8,474 nt of DNA from B120-G9 sp034659895 (GTDB taxonomy: Bacteria > Zixibacteria > MSB-5A5 > GN15 > FEB-12), in NCBI GenBank assembly GCA_034659895.1, contig JAYEIF010000216.1, forward strand, positions 1-8,474, given 5' to 3'. Within the stretch, counting starts at the first letter, position 1. Each line of letters begins with the position of its first letter. Below, one piece after another: positions 1 through 5,907 of the stretch. Both the position numbers and the translations under genes were made by a program. A model generated the notes under the pieces. That model saw only the letters and a list, made by a program, of their open reading frames with translations. It ran no database searches and was not told the DNA's origin.

Positions 1-791
1 CGGATCCCTTTCACCATCGCTGACAATTCATCCGGTTCCAGGGACGCTTGATGATCAGGGCCTAAAAGGGTGCGATCTATGGTAAAGTGCTTTTCGATCA
101 CGCATGCCCCCAGCGCCACAGCGGCCATGGACACCTCAATCCCAAGTGTGTGATCAGAATAGCCGACCGGTACCTGAAAAGCCGTTGCCATCGTATGCAT
201 CGCCTGCAGATTGACATCTTGGGCAGCAGCGGGATAATTGGAGACACAATGAAGTAACACAAACCGCTCACATCCTGCCTTGCGGACCACCTTTACTGCT
301 TCGTCAACCTCGCTCAAGTACGACATGCCTGTTGATAGAATGACCGGTTTACCTTTACCCGAAACATATTCCAAAAACGGAAGATTGGTAATCTCTCCTG
401 ATCCAATTTTAAACACAGGAACACTCAGCTCATAGAGAAAATCAGCGCTTTCCCTGTCAAATGGTGTAGACATAAAGATGATCTTCTGCTTCCGGCAGTA
501 GCTCATCAACTCCACGTGCTGTTCGTGTGAAAGCTCAAGCTTGCGAAGCATTTCATACTGTGATTCGCTTTCCTCCGTGGCCTGAAGTTGATAATCCGCC
601 TTGGGAGAGTCTGGCGTCACTACCTTTTCAGCCTTAAAAGTCTGAAACTTGACTGCATCAGCACCCGCTTTAGCAGCTATGTCAACCAATTGCTTTGCCA
701 ATTCAAGATTACCATTGTGATTCACCCCTGCCTCGGCAATAATAAATGTACGGGCAGGATCAACAACCTTTTTCCAAACACCTTTTACCAT
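1..791 (-). CDS. neuB: N-acetylneuraminate/legionaminate synthase (NeuB/LegI family), 3' end cut by window edge
   Basis: Condenses a 2,4-diacetamido-hexose or ManNAc-type sugar with phosphoenolpyruvate to form a nine-carbon nonulosonic acid in the cytoplasm. I translated it by hand from ATG at 791-789: 263 codons are visible. Family landmarks appear in order: AEAGVNHNG (19-27), VKFQTF (47-52), STPFD (108-112), KIGSGE (128-133), STGM (153-156), GYSDHT (210-215), EKHFTID (233-239) and GPDH..SLEP (244-253). H214 and H235 match the two metal-binding histidines of NeuB enzymes. The family is about 340 residues, so roughly 80 C-terminal residues, including the antifreeze-like SAF domain, lie outside the window. 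The start overlaps the ptmA stop by 7 nt, and a GGAGG sits 9 nt upstream inside ptmA, so the two are translationally coupled. The neighbours favour a legionaminate role (LegI), but the sequence seen does not exclude neuraminate or a related sugar. Confidence 0.95.
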   Translation of the reverse strand, partial: MVKGVWKKVVDPARTFIIAEAGVNHNGNLELAKQLVDIAAKAGADAVKFQTFKAEKVVTPDSPKADYQLQATEESESQYEMLRKLELSHEQHVELMSYCRKQKIIFMSTPFDRESADFLYELSVPVFKIGSGEITNLPFLEYVSGKGKPVILSTGMSYLSEVDEAVKVVRKAGCERFVLLHCVSNYPAAAQDVNLQAMHTMATAFQVPVGYSDHTLGIEVSMAAVALGACVIEKHFTIDRTLLGPDHQASLEPDELSAMVKGI

Positions 792-1591
792 GCAGTCCAG
801 CCTCCATCTACAACCAGATTCGTCCCAGTCGTATAAGAAGAAAGATCGCTAACTAAGTAAGCAATAGTTCCTTTGAAATCTTCTTCCGTTGCCATTCTCC
901 TCAAGGGAGTTTTTTCTATGTAGCGTTCCTGAAAAGATTTTGGTTGGCCTCTCAAAACACCACCTGCTGTAATGTTGTTTACCCTGATTTTTGGGGCAAG
1001 CAGTGTGGCAAGATAACGTGTCAACTGAATCAGGCCACCTTTGGAAGCAGCGTATGCAGCAGGATTGGCCATTTTAGTCCCTTCATACAGACTCATGTCC
1101 GGACCAACAAGTCCGTAGATGGAACCAATGAAAATCACGGATGCATTTCCTGATTTTTCAAGATATGGCTTTGCCGCCTGAACAAGTAAAAACGCTGATG
1201 TCAGGTTTACTCGTATGGCCGCATCCCAAGCCTCAACACTCTGCTCTTCAAACGGAACGGTCCATCCTGGAAACTCTGTTGTGCCGACAAAGGCGGCGGC
1301 ATGAACAATGATGTTAATTTCTCCCATCTTGTCAGCCGAATCAATAACAGCCTGTCTGGTCCGGTCTTCCTCTAACAGATCCACAGGCATTGGAATGGCT
1401 ATGCCCCTGTAACCCCTGCTATTCAAATCCGCACATCTTTCATCGCAAGCATTTTTATGCAAGTCAAAAACAGAAACTGTCGCTCCAAGTTCCATAAGAG
1501 TCTCGCAGATTGTCAAACCCACATGACCGGCTCCACCGGTGACGATGGCACAACGATTTTTCAGACTCATTAATTCAGATATTTTTTTCAT
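785..1591 (-). CDS. ptmA: SDR-family NAD(P)-dependent oxidoreductase, PtmA-like
   Basis: This is a classical short-chain dehydrogenase of 268 residues. The cofactor motif TGGAGHVG is at 18-25, the structural Asn is in RVNLTS (N129), and the catalytic Ser is in IGSIYG (S157). YAASK supplies Y180 and K184. The tail GGWTAW is typical of the class, so the enzyme looks intact and active. Its place after a CMP-sugar synthetase and before NeuB matches PtmA of the Campylobacter legionaminic acid locus. There, PtmA with PtmF was assigned to an early precursor step (glucosamine phosphate supply); its exact reaction here cannot be read from sequence. The ATG start overlaps the legF stop as ATGA (4 nt), with a GGTGAG-like ribosome site about 6 nt upstream. 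A second ATG at codon 8 (1570) has no visible ribosome site. Confidence 0.85.
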   Translation of the reverse strand: MKKISELMSLKNRCAIVTGGAGHVGLTICETLMELGATVSVFDLHKNACDERCADLNSRGYRGIAIPMPVDLLEEDRTRQAVIDSADKMGEINIIVHAAAFVGTTEFPGWTVPFEEQSVEAWDAAIRVNLTSAFLLVQAAKPYLEKSGNASVIFIGSIYGLVGPDMSLYEGTKMANPAAYAASKGGLIQLTRYLATLLAPKIRVNNITAGGVLRGQPKSFQERYIEKTPLRRMATEEDFKGTIAYLVSDLSSYTTGTNLVVDGGWTAW

Positions 1592-2307
1592 TGGAGGCTC
1601 ACCAAACCTTCTGAAATCAAAAATTCTGCGTACTTTAAATCCATTTCAGTGTCGATATCCAAGGCTCTGATTTGCGGAATCATTATCGCCTTTGCCTTCC
1701 CATCAAAAATACTGTTTGCTTTCAGAACAAAATCAGTTCGAGCAGTATAGAGTACGGTGGTCATGTCATAAACTTCAGGAGCATCTTGACGCCTGATAAC
1801 TTTTTTCTCGGGCGCCTTTGCAAGATGTGCGAAATCTTTGGAGTCAAGCTCAACCATATTAAAATAGGGATTTCTACTTGATTCGGTCACGGAAATCACA
1901 ATATCGGCATCTCCTTTACTGATCAGTTCCAGACTTTTTTTGATATCATCAGGTGACCGAAACGGAGAAGTAGGCGGCAATACAATTAAATAATCAGCTC
2001 TGAAGTTATCCAATTCTTCAAGTTTTCGCAAGGCGTGTTGCCATACCGACCACTCAGGAGAATCATCTCTTGCCAATTCACCCGGACGAATAAAGGGAAC
2101 TTCCGCCGCATAATATTCTGCGACTCTGGCAATCTCCTGATCATCTGTGGATATCACAATCCGATCAATCAAATCGCAGGCCCTGGCTGACGCAATACTC
2201 CAACCAATCAATGGCTTTTCTCCTAACGCCCTGATATTTTTCCTGGGAACTCCCTTTGAGCCACCACGAGCACAGATTAGACCTAACACTTTTTTATCCT
2301 TGAACAA
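1588..2307 (-). CDS. legF: CMP-nonulosonic acid cytidylyltransferase (LegF/PtmB/NeuA family)
   Basis: Transfers CMP from CTP to the nonulosonic acid, giving the CMP-sugar used by glycosyltransferases. It has 239 residues, normal for the family. The nucleotide-binding motif ARGGSKGVPRKN is at 13-24, STDD at 53-56 and PTSPFR at 112-117. RRQDAPEVYD at 172-181 is a substrate-loop signature of the PtmB-type branch. LDIDTEMDL gives D217 and D219, the metal-binding aspartates of this superfamily. The start codon is TTG, supported by a strong GGGAGGA ribosome site that begins directly after the upstream ptmF stop; the gap to ptmF is 10 bp. The 3' end overlaps ptmA by 4 nt. The position between ptmF and ptmA mirrors ptmB in Campylobacter, so CMP-legionaminate is the likeliest product. 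CMP-neuraminate or another nonulosonate remains possible. Confidence 0.92.
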   Translation of the reverse strand: MFKDKKVLGLICARGGSKGVPRKNIRALGEKPLIGWSIASARACDLIDRIVISTDDQEIARVAEYYAAEVPFIRPGELARDDSPEWSVWQHALRKLEELDNFRADYLIVLPPTSPFRSPDDIKKSLELISKGDADIVISVTESSRNPYFNMVELDSKDFAHLAKAPEKKVIRRQDAPEVYDMTTVLYTARTDFVLKANSIFDGKAKAIMIPQIRALDIDTEMDLKYAEFLISEGLVSLQ

Positions 2308-2310
2308 AAT

Positions 2311-2317
2311 TCCTCCC
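2311..2317 (-). promoter_or_regulatory. Strong Shine-Dalgarno deciding the TTG start of legF
   Basis: On the minus strand GGGAGGA follows the ptmF stop TGA immediately and lies 3 nt before the TTG codon at 2307-2305. No ATG or GTG nearby has a comparable site: the next candidate is GTG at codon 7, without one. This supports TTG as the true start and tight coupling to ptmF. Confidence 0.7.
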
Positions 2318-3307
2318 TCACAATCCGAGATTTTCTTTAAACTCCAGAACTGGTTTTAATACGGTTCTGTGTTCTTCTATGTTATTCATTGGAACCTCAT
2401 GATCATTCAAGCACTGGAAAAAATATTTCAACTCCTGTTCATACGTGTAATCTCTATCAATAGGATCAAATTTTTGTATATCATTCCCTTCTTCATTCAC
2501 TGTGATTACAGTTCTCTCAATTAAATCAGCTTCTATATATAGATTGTTGCCGAAAATTTCGATCTTTCTCTGCAATTTGCGTCCAAAATAGTTGAGATGA
2601 ATATTAGAGAGAAAACCGGAAGAGTGATGCAAGTTCATATCAGCAAAATCTTCTGTTTCTATTTCAAAATGGCTGCATTTCCCTCCGGTTCCATTGATTT
2701 TGCTTATAGGTCCAAATAACCAGTGACAGTAATCAGGTTCATGAATCAAATCGAGAACCACACCGCCCCCAAGTTCCTTCCTGACACTATATGAATTTTT
2801 GTAGTCCTGATTCGGTCTCCAATCAGGCAGATATGAGGAACAGATAGCTCTTGAGTAAAATATCCGGTTAAGATCTAGAGTTCTTTTTAAGTATTGAATA
2901 ATGGGATCAAACCTTAGATTGCAGGCTACATATGTTAAGACTCGTTTTTTTTGAACGATCCCTAAAAGTGAATCGCATTTAACAAGGCTGTTACATAGCG
3001 GCTTTTCGATAAAAAGATGTATTCCCATTGACGCTGATCTGATAGCCGTATCCACATGCAATGAGGTCGGATTGGTTATAAAAGCAACGTCAGGTGATAA
3101 ACGCTCAACTTCATTTATTTCATAAACCTCGTCGATTCCCAGATCATTTAAATCCTTTTTTTGTGATCTGAAAGCATATAAATCGTGGTTGTAGTTATCC
3201 CTGATTAATCGGGCCAGCCTTGAACCTATAGAGCCAAGGCCAAAAAAAACGATCTTCAACTTCTTTTCGCTTCCGGCCGACTCAGATATTCGAAACAATG
3301 TTTTCAT
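2318..3307 (-). CDS. ptmF: Gfo/Idh/MocA-family oxidoreductase, PtmF-like
   Basis: This is a two-domain NAD(P)-dependent sugar oxidoreductase of 329 residues from ATG at 3307. The N-terminal Rossmann domain has GLGSIG at 23-28, and the family motif EKPL is at 101-104, with K102 the usual catalytic lysine. GGGVVLDLIHEPDY at 180-193 carries the D..H pair (D186, H189) of the active site. The order ptmE-ptmF-ptmB-ptmA matches Campylobacter jejuni, where PtmF was placed with PtmA at the precursor supply step. The reaction here is not proven. The start is uncertain. A TTG two codons earlier (3313) is in frame, and a TTG before KIVFFGLGSIG, preceded by a purine-rich stretch, would remove about 16 residues and match more usual N termini. 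No strong ribosome site precedes the ATG. A half-copy of a dispersed repeat lies in the gap to ptmE. Confidence 0.82.
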   Translation of the reverse strand: MKTLFRISESAGSEKKLKIVFFGLGSIGSRLARLIRDNYNHDLYAFRSQKKDLNDLGIDEVYEINEVERLSPDVAFITNPTSLHVDTAIRSASMGIHLFIEKPLCNSLVKCDSLLGIVQKKRVLTYVACNLRFDPIIQYLKRTLDLNRIFYSRAICSSYLPDWRPNQDYKNSYSVRKELGGGVVLDLIHEPDYCHWLFGPISKINGTGGKCSHFEIETEDFADMNLHHSSGFLSNIHLNYFGRKLQRKIEIFGNNLYIEADLIERTVITVNEEGNDIQKFDPIDRDYTYEQELKYFFQCLNDHEVPMNNIEEHRTVLKPVLEFKENLGL

Positions 3308-3332
3308 AGCCAATCAATCCAGAAAAATTATT

Positions 3333-3375
3333 TTCACCGCCCGCTACGCTCGAGAGGCAAAGAACGCAGAGACGG
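3333..3375. repeat. Solo arm of the CACCGC-type dispersed element
   Basis: The stretch beginning TTCACCGCCCGCTACGCTC closely matches the left arm of the larger element at 4532-4640 in the same orientation: the first 19 bases differ at one position, and similarity then decays through AAGAACGCAGAG. It fills most of the 77 bp gap between ptmE and ptmF. I read it as a decayed half copy of a small non-autonomous element. It encodes nothing convincing. Confidence 0.65.
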
Positions 3376-3384
3376 CTGTTTTTA

Positions 3385-4458
3385 CTAAGTTCCAGCTCCC
3401 AATGCGGTCATATGTTCTATGGCTCTTTTGTATTCCCCCCATTCACCAACATCAAACCACGAGCAAGTCATGGGGTAGATCTGTACTTTAAGGCCTTTTT
3501 CTTTTGCTGCTAATAATAAATCGGGCATATCCACTGCTTGATTTTTCGGGATCAAATCGATTATCTCGGGTTCGAGCACATAAATGCCGGAATTAATAAC
3601 AAAATGGTACTCCGGCTTTTCTATGATTTCCTCAAGATCGGCATTATTTGTCTTTAGAACGCCATACGGTATTTTTATATTTCGAACTGTACTTAGAATA
3701 GTAGCGTGATTTTTATTCTCCTTATGATAGTTAAATAAGCGATCCAGGTTCGTATCAATGATAACGTCACAATTAGATACAATAAAGGTGTCATTTAATC
3801 TGTTTCCGGCCAGCGACAAAGCTCCGGCTGTTCCCAGAAAATCATCTTCTTCAATATAATCAACCTCATAATTGTAGCCGTTATCGGAAAAATACATCTT
3901 TATCATGTCTGCCTTATAATTAAGTGAAATGAGAAATCTTGTGAATCCGCATTTGCAAAAGTTATCAATAATGTGCTCAATGATTGGTTTTTCTCCGATG
4001 GGTATCAGAGGTTTTGGCAGTATTTTTGTAAAAAGATCAAGCCTGGTTCCCTTTCCCCCAGCCATAATAACCACAGTATTTGGTTTTTTATCGACGGCAA
4101 TATCACCATTTTTAAAAAAATCTTTCCACAACAGGATACCAGAAGACCTCCCTTCACTATCAACAAGAGGTATATGTTTAATGTCATGCTCTTTCATTAG
4201 GGAAAGCGCTTCCTTTTTATTAGGAGGACTAGTCAGAGTGATAGGGTTTCGTGTCATGATTGATCCGATGGAATCATTAAAATTGACATTCTCTGACAGA
4301 ACCCTTCTAATGTCTCCATCGGTGACTACTCCTAAAAGATTCTGGTTTTTATCCACCACCAAAAGGATCTGCATAGAACTTGTATTCATTTTTTTGACTG
4401 CTTCCATCAACGTGATATTCTGATTCACTAATACGTTTTTATAATTTGCAAGAGTCAT
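3385..4458 (-). CDS. ptmE: CBS-domain sugar-phosphate nucleotidyltransferase, PtmE-like
   Basis: Joins a nucleoside triphosphate to a sugar 1-phosphate; Campylobacter PtmE makes GDP-GlcNAc, the first nucleotide-linked intermediate of legionaminate synthesis. It has 357 residues. Two CBS domains (about 12-56 and 66-117, with TDGDIRR at 46-52) precede the nucleotidyltransferase domain from about 128. That domain shows MAGGKGTRL (132-140), LPKPLIPIG (147-155), GTAGAL (209-214), the metal-binding Asp in SNCD (D231), EKP (280-282), NSGIYV (289-294) and WFDVG (334-338). The CBS pair suggests control by adenine nucleotides, as inferred from the family. GDP rather than UDP or CDP cannot be told from motifs alone. 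AAAGGA lies 8 nt before the ATG, and a perfect dyad overlaps it. The gene is flanked on both sides by copies of the same dispersed repeat. Confidence 0.88.
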   Translation of the reverse strand: MTLANYKNVLVNQNITLMEAVKKMNTSSMQILLVVDKNQNLLGVVTDGDIRRVLSENVNFNDSIGSIMTRNPITLTSPPNKKEALSLMKEHDIKHIPLVDSEGRSSGILLWKDFFKNGDIAVDKKPNTVVIMAGGKGTRLDLFTKILPKPLIPIGEKPIIEHIIDNFCKCGFTRFLISLNYKADMIKMYFSDNGYNYEVDYIEEDDFLGTAGALSLAGNRLNDTFIVSNCDVIIDTNLDRLFNYHKENKNHATILSTVRNIKIPYGVLKTNNADLEEIIEKPEYHFVINSGIYVLEPEIIDLIPKNQAVDMPDLLLAAKEKGLKVQIYPMTCSWFDVGEWGEYKRAIEHMTALGAGT

Positions 4459-4468
4459 AAGTGGATTC

Positions 4469-4481
4469 CTTTACGGTAAAG
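4469..4481. promoter_or_regulatory. Perfect dyad overlapping the ptmE ribosome binding site
   Basis: CTTTAC-G-GTAAAG has 6-base arms around a single central base. It overlaps the AAAGGA ribosome site and ends about 10 nt from the ptmE ATG. The 9-base core TTACGGTAA recurs in the legC leader (5801-5809). The one-base centre makes a protein-binding dyad likelier than an RNA hairpin. No clear promoter hexamers accompany it. Operator function is inference. Confidence 0.3.
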
Positions 4482-4531
4482 TTAGCTTTGTCAGGCTTGT
4501 TGCGGGATGTCATCAAACAAGATCTTAATAG

Positions 4532-4640
4532 TTCACCGCCCGCTTCGCTCAAGACGCAGAGGACGCTGAGGTTGTTTTTTTTATGCAGCAAAGCTGCTGA
4601 GTAATTTTCCCTCTGCGCCCTTTGCGTCTCTGCGGTGAGC
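4532..4640. repeat. Small non-autonomous element with imperfect terminal inverted repeats (CACCGCAGAGACGC type)
   Basis: The left end reads TTCACCGCCCGCTTCGCTC then AAGACGCAGAGGACGCTGAG. The right end, read on the minus strand, is CTCACCGCAGAGACGC then AAAGGGCGCAGAGG. The two ends are inverted copies, and between them lies a short hairpin GCAGC-AAA-GCTGC (4585-4597) beside a T-run. From experience, this pattern, whose translations read ETQRAQR or HRRDAKGAE, is a widespread dispersed repeat in environmental bacterial genomes. It encodes no transposase. It overlaps the 3' end of legC and supplies that gene's stop codon. No clean target-site duplication was recognised. Confidence 0.75.
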
Positions 4641-5780
4641 CATTGCAGTTTTGTCACATAGAGCTGAACGGTTAACAATACTGATTAGAGTATCTGCAGT
4701 GAACTCTATCCCTTTACTACTGTTCAGTGTGGAACTCGGCAAATTCAATCCGTTTTCATATATATTATATGCTTGAGCATATTTACTCTTGTCATTCTCA
4801 AAGTAAGGAGGAAATTCCACTATGGGTGTGAATATTCTCCTCGTGGGGACACCTCGTTCCTTTAATTTCATTTGAATTTCCGGAATGCTCAATCCAACTT
4901 TTTGGGTGTCAATAACTAATGAGGTGAGCCACCACATACTCTCAGATCCGGCATAAGCCCGTTGAAGTTGCAATCCATTTATGCTCTCAAAAGCCTGGTT
5001 ATAAATTTCATAAAAACGTTTTTTCTTTTCAATAAATTCAGACAGCCTCTCCAACTGGGCTAAGCCAAGCGCTGCTTCTATATTAGTCATCCTGTAGTTA
5101 AAACCTACTTCAGGGTGACAATAGCCTTTTTGCTCATCTCTGGCCTGATTAACTAAAAATCTGATATGCTCAACCCGCTCTTCGTCAGACCCGAGAACCA
5201 TCCCACCACCTCCGGTGGTTATAACTTTATTGCCATTAAAACTGAATACGCCAAAGTCGCCAAAGGTGCCTGTAAATTTGCCCTTATATTTTGCGCCCAG
5301 GCTTTCGGTGGCATCCTCAATAACGTATAGGTTATGATGTCGCGCAATAGAGACGATTTCATCCATGGCACACGGATTTCCATATAGATGTACTGAAATG
5401 ATTGCCTTTGTTCTGTGACTTATTGAGTCCTCAACATGGGTCGGGTCCATATTCCATGTCAAGGGATCAACATCCACGAAAACAGGTGTGGCTCCGACGT
5501 ATTTAATGGCATTAGCTGTGGCAACAAAAGTAAGTGCGGGCAGAATAACTTCATCACCTTCTCCTATTCCCAATTCATAGAGGGCCATGTGCAACCCTGC
5601 TGTGCCACTTTGCAAAGCGACCGCTTTCTTACAATCTAAAAAATGGGCAAATTTTGATTCAAATTCAGGCACAAAAGGACCATGTGTAGATACAAAAGTT
5701 GAATCAATACACCTGTTCAGATGCTTTTTTTCATTCTCCCCAACATTTGGATCGTCTAAATATATTTGTCTATTCATCAT
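4581..5780 (-). CDS. legC: PLP-dependent sugar aminotransferase LegC (DegT/DnrJ/EryC1 family) with repeat-encoded C-terminal tail
   Basis: Transfers an amino group, normally from glutamate, to the 4-keto sugar nucleotide made by LegB, giving a 4-amino-4,6-dideoxy sugar. It has 399 residues. Visible signatures are CIDSTFVSTHGPFV (24-37, typical of LegC), QSGTAGLH (57-64, PLP phosphate), IEDATESLGA (154-163, with D156 binding the pyridine nitrogen), SFNGNKVITTGGGG (180-193, with K185 the Schiff-base lysine) and NYRMTN (228-233). The recognisable family fold ends near NLPSSTLNS (346-354) plus a final helix to about 371. The last 19 residues, AHRRDAKGAEG onward, are encoded inside a dispersed repeat that also provides the TAA stop. 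The native C terminus has therefore been replaced or extended. Two adjacent ATGs (5780, 5777) start the gene without an obvious ribosome site; a small open frame ends 1 nt upstream. Confidence 0.92.
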   Translation of the reverse strand: MMNRQIYLDDPNVGENEKKHLNRCIDSTFVSTHGPFVPEFESKFAHFLDCKKAVALQSGTAGLHMALYELGIGEGDEVILPALTFVATANAIKYVGATPVFVDVDPLTWNMDPTHVEDSISHRTKAIISVHLYGNPCAMDEIVSIARHHNLYVIEDATESLGAKYKGKFTGTFGDFGVFSFNGNKVITTGGGGMVLGSDEERVEHIRFLVNQARDEQKGYCHPEVGFNYRMTNIEAALGLAQLERLSEFIEKKKRFYEIYNQAFESINGLQLQRAYAGSESMWWLTSLVIDTQKVGLSIPEIQMKLKERGVPTRRIFTPIVEFPPYFENDKSKYAQAYNIYENGLNLPSSTLNSSKGIEFTADTLISIVNRSALCDKTAMAHRRDAKGAEGKLLSSFAA

Positions 5781-5781
5781 T

Positions 5782-5907
5782 TTAGTGTTCTGATTCGTAA
5801 TTACGGTAACGTATTATAGGTAATATTGATTCTTGCACCACACATGGCTTCAAAATGCGCTTTTTCCTAACAGTCTTCAGCCTATCCACCTGAGTAGTTA
5901 CTATCAT
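5782..5907 (-). CDS. Possible 41-residue basic small protein between legB and legC
   Basis: An ATG overlaps the legB stop as ATGA (4 nt), and the frame runs 41 codons to a TAA that ends 1 nt before the legC ATG. It thus fills the gap between the two genes. The product is basic in its first half (DRLKTVRKKRILK) and has an ILPIIRYRNYESEH end, with no recognised domain, signal peptide or membrane span. The fit to both neighbours is what makes it suspicious. Against it, the opening stretch (AGGTGGATAGGCTGAAG) resembles dispersed-repeat sequence I associate with environmental genomes, the frame is short enough to occur by chance, and a TATAAT box lies inside it. It may instead act as a read-through leader that carries ribosomes to legC. 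I do not recognise a family. Confidence 0.25.
   Translation of the reverse strand: MIVTTQVDRLKTVRKKRILKPCVVQESILPIIRYRNYESEH
5796..5818 (-). promoter_or_regulatory. Candidate promoter -10 box with adjoining operator-like dyads upstream of legC
   Basis: Read on the minus strand, a perfect TATAAT (5818-5813) is followed by TTACCGTAA (5809-5801), a dyad covering the expected transcription start, and then by the overlapping palindrome CGTAATTACG (5805-5796). The start would lie about 26 nt before the legC ATG. No good -35 hexamer is seen at 16-18 nt, so any activity would need an activator or be weak. The TTACCGTAA core recurs before ptmE. Placement is suggestive, function inferred. Confidence 0.35.

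Noticed and set aside
588..836. 82-codon plus-strand frame
   Set aside because: Antisense to the conserved NeuB coding region and the ptmA end.
3308..3313. TTG start of ptmF two codons upstream of the ATG
   Set aside because: The ATG at 3307 is preferred; no ribosome site favours the TTG, though the true start may be further downstream.
3929..4423. 164-codon plus-strand frame
   Set aside because: Lies entirely opposite the well-supported ptmE coding sequence and shows no domain or start signal.
4585..4597. GCAGC-AAA-GCTGC hairpin next to a T-run, considered as a Rho-independent terminator
   Set aside because: The T-run is on the wrong side for minus-strand transcription (transcript would have A after the stem), and the plus-strand stem is not followed by a U tract.
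4439..4678. 79-codon minus-strand frame between ptmE and legC with ETQRAQR and LSVLCVLSEAGGE stretches
   Set aside because: It is a translation of the dispersed repeat and overlaps both the legC end and the ptmE start; these residue strings are typical repeat artefacts.
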